DNA from: Actinomycetota bacterium
GTDB taxonomy: Bacteria > Actinomycetota > Actinomycetes > Nanopelagicales > Nanopelagicaceae
Assembly: GCA_029977785.1 (NCBI GenBank)
Contig: JAPOKG010000009.1
Coordinates: 1-32,730 of the forward strand
Direction: 5' to 3'
Length of the DNA: 32,730 nucleotides
Shown: positions 8,392 to 16,421 of the stretch, piece by piece
Layout of the letters: the number at the start of each line of letters is the position of its first letter
Numbering within the stretch: position 1 is the stretch's first letter
Made by a program: the position numbers and the translations under genes
The notes under the pieces: model-generated
The model's input: the letters and a program-made list of their open reading frames with translations, nothing else
Database searches by the model: none
What the model was told of the DNA's origin: nothing

Positions 8392-8433
8392 TAAGGCATG
8401 ATGGCCGGGAGCAATCTCGGCCATCATGCTTTA
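8392..8433 (+). promoter_or_regulatory. Long intergenic stem-loop between binding protein and ATPase genes (mRNA processing/stability element or attenuator)
   Basis: TAAGGCATGATGGCCGGGA-GCAA-TCTCGGCCATCATGCTTTA: 19-bp stem (17 Watson-Crick, 2 G-U) closed by a GCAA tetraloop. Confidence 0.75.
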
Positions 8434-8474
8434 CTATTCGATTACTTTCAGCGCTCAAGGTTTGTGGGGAAACA

Positions 8475-9995
8475 ATGGCAACAGCTCAACTCTTATCGCT
8501 CACTGGCGTAAGTAAAGAGTTTCCAGGAGTAAAGGCCCTCGATAACGTTCAGTTCGATCTCAACGAAGGCGAAGTACATGCCATCGTTGGTGAGAATGGG
8601 GCGGGCAAATCAACCCTCATGAAGATTCTCTCAGGTATCTACAAAAAGGATGCCGGCGATGTTAAATACCGCGGCCAATCTGTAGAAATTCCTAACCCAT
8701 ACGAAGCACAGCGTTTAGGCATCAGCATTATTCACCAAGAGCTTAACTTGATGCCCCACCTCACAGTTGCACAGAATATTTTTATTGGCCGTGAAGATCG
8801 CCGGCCAGGCCGAGTTTTCCTCAATAATCCAAAGCTCAATGATGAAGCGACAAAGTTGCTCGCAGAACTTGAACTCAATCTTGATCCAAAAGCAATCGTT
8901 GGTGAACTCACAATTGCAAAGCAGCAGATGGTTGAAATTGCAAAGGCAGTGTCTTATCGCGGCTCAGTAATCATCATGGATGAGCCAACTTCCTCTCTGA
9001 CTCCAGCCGAGACTGAGTCCCTCTTTAAGATTATTCGCACTCTCAAGGCAGCTGGTAAGGGCGTTGTCTATATCTCGCACCGCTTGGAAGAGCTAGCAAA
9101 AATTACTGACCGGATCACCGTCATTCGCGATGGTCAGTATGTAAAGACGCTGAAGACCACCGAAACTTCAATTCCTGAAGTTATCTCGCTCATGGTTGGA
9201 CGAAAAGTTGATCAGGATCAGCGCCCTAGCAACCGCAATATCGGTTCCGAAATTGTCATGAAGGTGGAAGGTATTTCAGATCGCCACTTGCTTCGCAATG
9301 TCTCCTTTGAACTTCGCAAAGGTGAAATCCTCGGGTTCGCTGGCCTTATGGGCGCCGGACGTACTGAACTTGCTCGCGCCATCATCGGAGCCGACCCTCG
9401 CACTGAAGGAAAGATTTACCTTCACGGTAAAGAGGTAAAGATTAAGCAACCATCAGATGCTGTTGCTGCTGGAATTGGCTATCTCTCTGAAGATCGCAAA
9501 CGTTTTGGTCTTCTCCTAATTCAAAACCTCACATTTAACGTGATTCTCTCCTCGATTCCACGCTTCTCTAAGTTCGGTTGGCTTCGCATTAAGCCGGCAG
9601 CAGGCGTGACTCGCGATGTCATCTCTCAGCTCCGGGTGCGCACACCTTCTGAGAATCAATTTGTAAAGAACCTCTCTGGTGGAAATCAGCAGAAGGTCGT
9701 CATTGGTAAGTGGCTGACCCGTAACTGCGACATCTTGATCTTCGACGAACCAACCCGCGGAATCGACGTGGGCGCTAAAGATGAGATTTACAAGCTTTTA
9801 ACCAAGCTAGCTGAAGAAGGAAAATCAATCATCATGATTTCATCCGAGCTTCCTGAAATCTTGCGCATGTCAGACCGAGTGGCGGTTATGTGTGCAGGAC
9901 GTTTAACGGGAATTCTCGACAATAAGGATGCTAACCAAGAAAAGATTATTGAGTACGCAACCAAATTTAGCGACGAACTATCGGTAGTTCACTAA
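8475..9995 (+). CDS. Sugar ABC transporter ATP-binding protein (RbsA/MglA-like, two ATPase domains)
   Basis: 506 aa; Walker A GENGAGKSTLMKILSG, VIIMDEPTSSL, second domain LSGGNQQKVVIGKWL and FDEPTRGIDVGAK. Confidence 0.95.
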   Translation: MATAQLLSLTGVSKEFPGVKALDNVQFDLNEGEVHAIVGENGAGKSTLMKILSGIYKKDAGDVKYRGQSVEIPNPYEAQRLGISIIHQELNLMPHLTVAQNIFIGREDRRPGRVFLNNPKLNDEATKLLAELELNLDPKAIVGELTIAKQQMVEIAKAVSYRGSVIIMDEPTSSLTPAETESLFKIIRTLKAAGKGVVYISHRLEELAKITDRITVIRDGQYVKTLKTTETSIPEVISLMVGRKVDQDQRPSNRNIGSEIVMKVEGISDRHLLRNVSFELRKGEILGFAGLMGAGRTELARAIIGADPRTEGKIYLHGKEVKIKQPSDAVAAGIGYLSEDRKRFGLLLIQNLTFNVILSSIPRFSKFGWLRIKPAAGVTRDVISQLRVRTPSENQFVKNLSGGNQQKVVIGKWLTRNCDILIFDEPTRGIDVGAKDEIYKLLTKLAEEGKSIIMISSELPEILRMSDRVAVMCAGRLTGILDNKDANQEKIIEYATKFSDELSVVH

Positions 9996-10014
9996 GAAGA
10001 GGAAAGAGAAACAC

Positions 10015-11031
10015 ATGTCAGATGATCTAACTACAGCTGGTCAGGGCGAAGGCGGAAGCAAGGTCTCAGCCTTCATTCGACGTGAGATTGGTCGCGTAGC
10101 AGCGCTTGCCTCTCTCGTTGTTATCTTTATCTTCTTCACCATCATGAACCCAGTATTTGCCTCTTGGGCAAATGTCTCTGGCGGTATCTTGATGTCGACC
10201 ACCGTTATTGGTCTGCTCGCCATCGGAGTTACCTTCGTAATCATCACTGGCGGTATCGACCTATCCGTTGGTACCTCGATGGCTCTCGTTGCAGTCATTA
10301 CCGGAAAAATGGTGATGGCTTATGAACTCAACGTCTGGGTAGGAATCTTGCTTGGAATGGTTGTGGGTGGCTTGCTCGGCGCAGTCAATGGAATCTTGAT
10401 TACCGTTCTGCGTCTACCGCCATTTATCGCAACGCTTGCAACCATGAAAGGTGCGCAAGGACTTGCTCTCATTATCTCTGACTTGAAGCCAATCCTCTTC
10501 GCAACAGATGTTAAGGGTTGGGATCAGATCGCCCAGGGAAATATCATCCCGAATTTCCCTAACGGTGTTCTCATCCTCTTTGTTGCAGCAATTATCGGTT
10601 CTCTGATTCTCAACAAGACGGTATTAGGTCGTTACAACTTTGCAATCGGCTCCAATCTTGAGGCGACAAAGCTCTCTGGCGTTAAAGTAAATCGCTGGTT
10701 GGTTGCTATCTACGCTCTCTGCGGCGTTTATGTCGGTCTTGCTGCAGTAGTCATCACCTCACGCCTGGGCTCTGCTCAGCCAGACCTCGGTCTTGGATAC
10801 GAACTCGAAGCAATCGCAGCGGTCATCATCGGTGGAACTTCACTCTTTGGCGGTAAAGGAACTATCGGTGGAACAATCATTGGTGCTCTCATCATGTCTG
10901 TTCTCATCAACGGACTTCGCATCCTTGGTCTTCAGCAAGAGTGGCAGTATGTGGTTGTAGGCGCAGTTATCTTGTTGGCAGTATTTGGAGATAATCTCCG
11001 TCGTCGTCGCGCTGGTGACACAACTGTTTGA
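10015..11031 (+). CDS. Sugar ABC transporter permease (RbsC-like)
   Basis: 338 aa; TMNPVFASWANVSG, VTFVIITGGIDLSVGTSMAL, LPPFIATLATMKGAQGLA, IIGGTSLFGGKGTIGGT. Confidence 0.94.
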   Translation: MSDDLTTAGQGEGGSKVSAFIRREIGRVAALASLVVIFIFFTIMNPVFASWANVSGGILMSTTVIGLLAIGVTFVIITGGIDLSVGTSMALVAVITGKMVMAYELNVWVGILLGMVVGGLLGAVNGILITVLRLPPFIATLATMKGAQGLALIISDLKPILFATDVKGWDQIAQGNIIPNFPNGVLILFVAAIIGSLILNKTVLGRYNFAIGSNLEATKLSGVKVNRWLVAIYALCGVYVGLAAVVITSRLGSAQPDLGLGYELEAIAAVIIGGTSLFGGKGTIGGTIIGALIMSVLINGLRILGLQQEWQYVVVGAVILLAVFGDNLRRRRAGDTTV

Positions 11032-11047
11032 TTAGTTGGATTATAAG

Positions 11048-11080
11048 AAAAACCCCCGTGCATATGTGCGGGGGTTTTTT
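11048..11080. terminator. Rho-independent terminator, probably bidirectional
   Basis: AAAAACCCCCGTGCATATGTGCGGGGGTTTTTT between convergent permease and ATPase genes; A-tract on one side, T-tract on the other. Confidence 0.9.
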
Positions 11081-11081
11081 G

Positions 11082-11828
11082 TTACAGACGACCCGCCTGA
11101 TGGACTCGCTTTAAGAACTCTTGAGTCTTGGGGTTCTGCGGGTTATGCAATACCTGTTCTGCGCTTCCACGTTCAACGACATTACCTGATTCAAGGAAGC
11201 AGACTTCATCGGCTACTTGGGTTGCAAATCCCATTTCATGTGTTGCCAATACCATCGTCATGCCATCGCTCTTAAGATCACGTACAGCAGAGAGAACTTC
11301 GTTAACCAACACTGGGTCAAGCGCTGATGTGACTTCATCAAGCAGAAGCAGGCGCGGGCTAACCGCAAGAGATCTAATAATCGCTACTCGTTGCTGCTGT
11401 CCTCCACTAAGGCGGTCAGGATATTGATCTGCCTTATCAGCTAAATCAAAGCGCTTAAGGAGGTGCAGCGCGTGCGCATTGGCTTCATCCTTGCTCTTTC
11501 CATGCACCTTGATCGGTGAGAGTGTGATGTTCTCAAGCACTGTCTTATGTGGAAATAAGTTAAATGATTGAAAGACCATGCCCAAGCGACGGCGGACTTC
11601 ATCTACATTGATCAGTGGATCTGAAATCTCTTGGCCATCTAAGAAAATCTGGCCATCATCGATTGATTCCAGCAGATTAATGCAGCGCAAGAGAGTGGAT
11701 TTGCCTGAACCGGAGGCTCCAATAAGCACCGTCGCAGTGTGTTCTGGAACTTGCAGCGATAGGTCCTGCAGGACAACATCAGGGCCAAAGGACTTTCGAA
11801 CGTTTACCAGTTCTAGAACGTTGCTCAT
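11082..11828 (-). CDS. Polar amino-acid ABC transporter ATP-binding protein (GlnQ-like)
   Basis: 248 aa; GASGSGKSTLLRCINLLE, VFQSFNLFPHKTVLENI, LSGGQQQRVAIIRSLA, LLLDEVTSALDP. Confidence 0.94.
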   Translation of the reverse strand: MSNVLELVNVRKSFGPDVVLQDLSLQVPEHTATVLIGASGSGKSTLLRCINLLESIDDGQIFLDGQEISDPLINVDEVRRRLGMVFQSFNLFPHKTVLENITLSPIKVHGKSKDEANAHALHLLKRFDLADKADQYPDRLSGGQQQRVAIIRSLAVSPRLLLLDEVTSALDPVLVNEVLSAVRDLKSDGMTMVLATHEMGFATQVADEVCFLESGNVVERGSAEQVLHNPQNPKTQEFLKRVHQAGRL

Positions 11829-12703
11829 TAGATGGCACCCTCAGAGTTCTGCGCACTTGTGCGCTGTCTGATGGCTCGATCTGTATAGCGAGTCATTGGA
11901 ATTGTGATGAGCAAAAAGAGTATGGCTGCCACAACATAAGGGGTGTAATTAAAGGTACGGCTCGCATTAATTTGAGCAGCGCGCACCGCATCTGTGACTC
12001 CCAAGATTGAGACTAAGCCTGTGTCTTTCAGCAGTGACACAAAGTCATTGAGCAATGGTGGAACCACGCGGCGTATTGCTTGTGGCAATACAACAAAACG
12101 CATTGTCTGCCCGGAAGTTAATCCGAGTGAGCGAGCAGCTGCGCGTTGGCTTGGATGGATAGATAAAATTCCACTTCGTATAACTTCAGCAACATATGCC
12201 GAATAAGTAAGGACTACTGCAACAGTTCCGAGGAAGATGACATTGCTGGAAACCCCAGAAAGTCCCAGCGCGGGAACGCCAAAGCCAACGAGCAAGATAA
12301 TCAAGATGAGTGGAGCGCCTCGGAAGATATCAACGTAAGCAGTAGCTAGGAATCTAAATGGGGTAAGCGCTGGTGACTTGGTAGTTCGCAGTAGCGCAAG
12401 ACCTAGCGCAATGACGCCAATGGCAGCGCCACCAATAAAGGTGAGCTGCAAATTAATCCAGAGCCCTTGGACGACTGTTGGAAAGACCTCGCGCCCATAA
12501 TCAATATCGAAGAAGGTCGCCTTGACAGTTTCCCAGCCTGGTGAACTCACAAGAATTATCGCAAGAGTTCCAAGAACGAAAATAGAAGAAGCCGCAGCAA
12601 TACTTGCTTGCTTGCGGCTAATCCTGCGACGGGATTTACGTCGTTCTAGTTCGCGGGAGCTTGGCGACCAAGCAGAGCTTTTCTTCTCTGACATGGTCGC
12701 CAA
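11828..12703 (-). CDS. Polar amino-acid ABC transporter permease (HisM/GlnP-like)
   Basis: 291 aa; VVQGLWINLQLTFIGG, YVDIFRGAPLILIILL, SAYVAEVIRSGILSIHPSQRAAARSLGLTSGQTMRFVVLPQAIRRVVPPLLNDFVSLLKDTGLVS. Confidence 0.94.
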   Translation of the reverse strand: MATMSEKKSSAWSPSSRELERRKSRRRISRKQASIAAASSIFVLGTLAIILVSSPGWETVKATFFDIDYGREVFPTVVQGLWINLQLTFIGGAAIGVIALGLALLRTTKSPALTPFRFLATAYVDIFRGAPLILIILLVGFGVPALGLSGVSSNVIFLGTVAVVLTYSAYVAEVIRSGILSIHPSQRAAARSLGLTSGQTMRFVVLPQAIRRVVPPLLNDFVSLLKDTGLVSILGVTDAVRAAQINASRTFNYTPYVVAAILFLLITIPMTRYTDRAIRQRTSAQNSEGAI

Positions 12704-12730
12704 ACTACCTTGTTTACTGCGCAGTTTCTA

Positions 12731-13579
12731 TTAAGGCTTCAATACAGGAGCGCCAGCATCAGTTGCTAGCCACTTATCTGTAATTGATGCGAGTGTGCCA
12801 TCTGCAGTAATGGCATCAACAGCGCCGCTTACGCAAGATGTGAGCTTGCTTCCCTTTGAAAGCAAGAGACCAAACTGATCTCCTTCACCAGTTGAAGGAA
12901 GCTGACCAACGATAAGACCGTTTGGAACTTCAACACCTGATAGATAGAAAGCTGTTGGTAGATCTACAACAAGGCCGTCGATCTGCTTGTTCTTGAGTGC
13001 AGATACACCCGCTGCGTTGTCATTGAATACCTGTGGCTTTGTGCCGATCTGGTTTTCGATTGCATCAAGAGAGGTTGTACCGACTGCAGCCCCGAGCTTG
13101 GCGCTCTTGAGGTCTGCAAGTGAAGTCTTTCCTTCAATCTTGCTTCCCTTGAATGAGACGATTGCCTGAGGAGCTGTGTAATAAGGTGATGAGAAATCAA
13201 CAGCCTTCTTGCGATCCTCTGTAATTGAGAACTGCTGCAAGTTGAAGTCAAAGTTCTTCTTTCCTGGTGTTACAGCTGAATCAAATGTTGTGCGGACCCA
13301 GGTGACATCTGCAGCATCAAAGCCGAGTTGCTTAGCAACTGCATAAGCGACTGCGCCTTCAAAGCCTTCTCCAGATTCTGGCTTGTCATCGATAACCCAT
13401 GGGTAGTAAGCAGGTTCACCGGTAGCGATAGTGAGCTTGCCTTCGGTGATTGTTGCTAAATCTCCCTTTTCACATGATGCAGAAGCTGATGACGAGTCGT
13501 CATTGCCAAGTCCGCAACCTGAAAGTGTGAGAGCGGCTGCGATTACAGCTGCGGTGATAATTCCAAAACGTTTTTGCAC
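12731..13579 (-). CDS. Amino-acid ABC transporter substrate-binding lipoprotein
   Basis: 282 aa from GTG; lipobox LSGC; KLTIATGEPAYYPWVI, GFEGAVAYAVAKQLGF, LQQFSITEDRKKAVDFSSPYY; AAGGAG SD upstream. Confidence 0.92.
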   Translation of the reverse strand: MQKRFGIITAAVIAAALTLSGCGLGNDDSSSASASCEKGDLATITEGKLTIATGEPAYYPWVIDDKPESGEGFEGAVAYAVAKQLGFDAADVTWVRTTFDSAVTPGKKNFDFNLQQFSITEDRKKAVDFSSPYYTAPQAIVSFKGSKIEGKTSLADLKSAKLGAAVGTTSLDAIENQIGTKPQVFNDNAAGVSALKNKQIDGLVVDLPTAFYLSGVEVPNGLIVGQLPSTGEGDQFGLLLSKGSKLTSCVSGAVDAITADGTLASITDKWLATDAGAPVLKP

Positions 13580-13605
13580 GTGAGCTCCTTAAGTCTGGGG
13601 CGAAA

Positions 13606-13628
13606 TTAATACTGGCGAAGCGTATTAA
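13606..13628. promoter_or_regulatory. 7-bp perfect inverted repeat (spacer 9) upstream of the amino-acid-binding lipoprotein gene
   Basis: TTAATAC-TGGCGAAGC-GTATTAA. Confidence 0.45.
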
Positions 13629-13680
13629 GCAGGTGGGGGTATGTCGACTCGCAAATGAACTGCAAGAAGCCCGAATAATC

Positions 13681-13708
13681 AAAAACGCCCCTCGTAGTGA
13701 AGGGCGTT
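13681..13708 (-). terminator. Rho-independent terminator downstream of tRNA-Tyr
   Basis: Minus strand AACGCCC-TTCACTACGAG-GGGCGTTTTT: 7-bp GC-rich stem followed by T run. Confidence 0.8.
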
Positions 13709-13710
13709 GT

Positions 13711-13795
13711 TGGTGGCGGGTGAAGGATTTGAACCTTCGAAGGCAGAGCCGGGGGATTTACAGTCCCCTCCCATTGGCCGCTCGGGCAACCCGCC
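13711..13795 (-). tRNA. tRNA-Tyr (anticodon GTA), CCA encoded
   Basis: Minus strand GGCGGGTTGCCCGAGCGGCCAATGGGAGGGGACTGTAAATCCCCCGGCTCTGCCTTCGAAGGTTCAAATCCTTCACCCGCCACCA: 7-bp acceptor, GGGGACTGTAAATCCCC anticodon arm, long variable arm, GGTTCAAAT T-loop, genomic CCA. Confidence 0.96.
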
Positions 13796-13850
13796 AGGGT
13801 CTTACGGCTTGCGTAGATTACCTTATTTATTAGATCTCTTGAAATCGGCG

Positions 13851-14633
13851 CTATTCAGGGAGGATGACTGGAACTTGAGTAATCAAGCCTCCATCAATGA
13901 CATAGGAAGCTCCTGTGACAAATGAAGACTTATCAGAACATAAGAAGCCAACGAGATTGCCTATGTCATGGATGCTCGCCATACGTCCAATTGGATGAGA
14001 AAGTCCCCATTCATGCAAAAGATCTTCTTCACTGCGATCGCCTTTAAATGATTGCGCAGTTGCTCGTAACATTGGAGTATCAACGCAACCCGGAAGCACA
14101 GCGTTGCAACGAATCTGCTCAGCAGCATAATCAACTGCAATTGCACGAGTAAGAGCATTGACCGCGCCCTTTGAGGCAGCGTATGCGACTACACCTTTCT
14201 GGTTGGAAAGTGATTGCACGGATGAAATATTGACGATTGAACCGCCCTTAACTTTGCGCATAAATGGAACGGCATACTTTGTTGTCAGATACATAGCCTT
14301 TACATTGACGCCGAATGTCTTCTCCCAGATTTCATCTGTGGTTTCTTCAGCGTTGCCATAGGTCTGCACACCTGCACTATTAACCAGATAATCAATATGA
14401 CCATGTTTATTGCCGACCTCTGTGACAGCGCTCTTTACTTGAGCCTCTGATGAGATATCTACTTTGGCACCTGAAAAGCGATCACCGTAGCTGGCGAACT
14501 GTGCTGTGGCGCTAGCTATTGCTTTCTCATCTACATCGAAGATGATTACGGTCGCACCATCTTCGAGCAGGCGTTGGGCGCTGCCAAGACCAATTCCTTT
14601 GGCTCCCCCAGTAACGATTGCAACCTTATTCAT
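13851..14633 (-). CDS. SDR-family oxidoreductase
   Basis: 260 aa; TGGAKGIGLG, NSAGVQTYG, YAASKGAVNAL, VLPGCVDTPM, VIDGG. Confidence 0.9.
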   Translation of the reverse strand: MNKVAIVTGGAKGIGLGSAQRLLEDGATVIIFDVDEKAIASATAQFASYGDRFSGAKVDISSEAQVKSAVTEVGNKHGHIDYLVNSAGVQTYGNAEETTDEIWEKTFGVNVKAMYLTTKYAVPFMRKVKGGSIVNISSVQSLSNQKGVVAYAASKGAVNALTRAIAVDYAAEQIRCNAVLPGCVDTPMLRATAQSFKGDRSEEDLLHEWGLSHPIGRMASIHDIGNLVGFLCSDKSSFVTGASYVIDGGLITQVPVILPE

Positions 14634-15858
14634 GGAAACTACTCCTTATCTGTGCGCCGTTCTTCTGAACTTCTTCAATTGTGCGAGATCCTGAAAGTGA
14701 CATGCCGTTGATAAATTCGCGGCGCATTAAGTCAATTACTTGTTGCACCCCTTTTTCACCATTAGCCATCGCGCCATAAAGGTAGGCACGGCCGATAAAA
14801 ACCGCCTTTGCTCCCAGCGCTACTGCACTTAAGGCATCGAGACCAGACATCATTCCGCCATCGATATAGACCTCGACCTTTTTACCTACTGCATCTACTA
14901 CTTCAGGAAGAATCTCGAGTGGAACTGGACCGCGATCAAATTGGCGACCACCGTGGTTGGAGAGAATGATTCCCTGAACGCCGCACTTAGCCACCGCCTT
15001 GGCATCGGCCACGCTCTGGATACCTTTGATAACGATGGGGCCATCCCAGACAGAGCGCAACCATTTAATATCTTCATAATCAGTTGATGGATCAAAGATA
15101 AGAGCAGCTAGCTCAGAGAGTGGTTTATCCCAGCCGCGGAAGGCGGCAAACTCAAGCTTGCCAGTTGTAAAGAGATTGAGCCACCAGATTGGTTTGCGTG
15201 CAATCGAAAGAACTGTACTTAACCTAATCTTTGGCGGAACAGTAAGTCCATTGCGATTATCGCGATAACGAAGGCCCGCAACAGGTGTATCAACTGTGAG
15301 CACGAGCGCTTCAAAGCCAGCGTCCTTCGCCTGCTTGATAACTGCCAAAGTGTCGGAACGATTCTTCATTACATAGAGTTGGAACCATCTGCGTACATTA
15401 GGGACAGCAGCTGCTAGTTCTGCCGGAGATGTTGTCCCCATCGTAGAGAGCGCGTAAATCAAATTATTCTCAGCTGCCACATTTGCCACCGCAGGTTCGC
15501 CAACATGGTGCATCAAGCGGGTATAGCCGGTGGGCGCGAAGCAGATGGGAAGATCAATACTTTTACCAAGAATCTTTGTCGAGGTATCAACATCTGAAAC
15601 ATCACGCAAGACACGAGAATTGATTTCAACTCGCGCTAAAGCTTTACGAGTGCGGTCGTAGGCAACTTCATCTACAGCGCTACCCTCGACATAATCGAAG
15701 ACAACCTTGGGGGTGCGCTTCTTCGCAATAGCAGCCAGGTCAGCAACGTTCTGTGCCCGTTGTAACTTGCCCTTGTAAGGGTTTAGAGATGGCAAGGTCC
15801 AGTCAATTAAGGACCAGAAGTACGGAAGGCTCGGCAGTTTTCGAGAGCTCCGAATCAT
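14626..15858 (-). CDS. FMN-dependent alpha-hydroxy-acid oxidase/dehydrogenase (L-lactate dehydrogenase LldD-like)
   Basis: 410 aa; FDYVEGSAVDEVAYDRTRKA, CFAPTGYTRLMHHVGEPAVANVAAENN, FQLYVMKNR, VIKGIQSVADAKAVAKCGVQGIILSNHGGRQFD, VYIDGGMMSGLD. Confidence 0.92.
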   Translation of the reverse strand: MIRSSRKLPSLPYFWSLIDWTLPSLNPYKGKLQRAQNVADLAAIAKKRTPKVVFDYVEGSAVDEVAYDRTRKALARVEINSRVLRDVSDVDTSTKILGKSIDLPICFAPTGYTRLMHHVGEPAVANVAAENNLIYALSTMGTTSPAELAAAVPNVRRWFQLYVMKNRSDTLAVIKQAKDAGFEALVLTVDTPVAGLRYRDNRNGLTVPPKIRLSTVLSIARKPIWWLNLFTTGKLEFAAFRGWDKPLSELAALIFDPSTDYEDIKWLRSVWDGPIVIKGIQSVADAKAVAKCGVQGIILSNHGGRQFDRGPVPLEILPEVVDAVGKKVEVYIDGGMMSGLDALSAVALGAKAVFIGRAYLYGAMANGEKGVQQVIDLMRREFINGMSLSGSRTIEEVQKNGAQIRSSFHE

Positions 15859-15932
15859 GAGTACAAATTACCCTACAATGGCGCACATTAGAATGTGACA
15901 ATAAGAATTGAATTACCAAAGGGGTCCAGAAC

Positions 15933-16421
15933 GTGGCAGACAGCAGTTTCGACGTAGTATCAAAGATCGACCGTATGGAGCTCGATAACGCGATTAACCA
16001 AGCCATCCGCGAAATCGATACACGCTTTGACTTTAAGAACACCGGCGCCAAAATTGAACTCACTGGCGACAAGATTGCTATCGAAGCAGGTACTGAAGAA
16101 CGCGCCAAGGCCGCCCTCGATGTTGTCAAAGATAAGATGATCAAGCGTGGGGTATCGCTCAAGCACCTCGAAAGTGCCGACCCACAGCTATCGGGGAAAA
16201 TTTACAAAATCGCTTGCACACTCAAAGAAGGAATCTCCACTGAGAACGCTAAGAAGATTGCAAAATTCTTACGTGATGAGGGCCCAAAATCAATTAAGAC
16301 TCAGATTCAGGGTGATGAACTTCGCGTTTCATCAAAGAGCCGCGATGATCTGCAAGAAGCTATCGAGCAGATTAAGAACGGTAAGTTTGAGTTTGCTGTC
16401 CAATTTGTTAACTACCGATAA
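15933..16421 (+). CDS. yajQ: YajQ family nucleotide-binding protein
   Basis: 162 aa from GTG; SSFDVVSKIDRMELDNAINQAIREIDTRFDFKNTGAKIEL, end FEFAVQFVNYR. Confidence 0.95.
   Translation: MADSSFDVVSKIDRMELDNAINQAIREIDTRFDFKNTGAKIELTGDKIAIEAGTEERAKAALDVVKDKMIKRGVSLKHLESADPQLSGKIYKIACTLKEGISTENAKKIAKFLRDEGPKSIKTQIQGDELRVSSKSRDDLQEAIEQIKNGKFEFAVQFVNYR

Noticed and set aside
11036-11275. 79-aa plus ORF covering the terminator and glnQ 3' end
   Set aside because: Contains the terminator hairpin and antisense glnQ; not a credible gene.
13633-13925. ORFs 13633..13833 and 13707..13925 (+) with ...GEGFEPSKAEPGDLQSPPIGRSGNPPG
   Set aside because: This is the antisense translation of the tRNA-Tyr gene, a familiar spurious ORF class; the tRNA explains the sequence completely.
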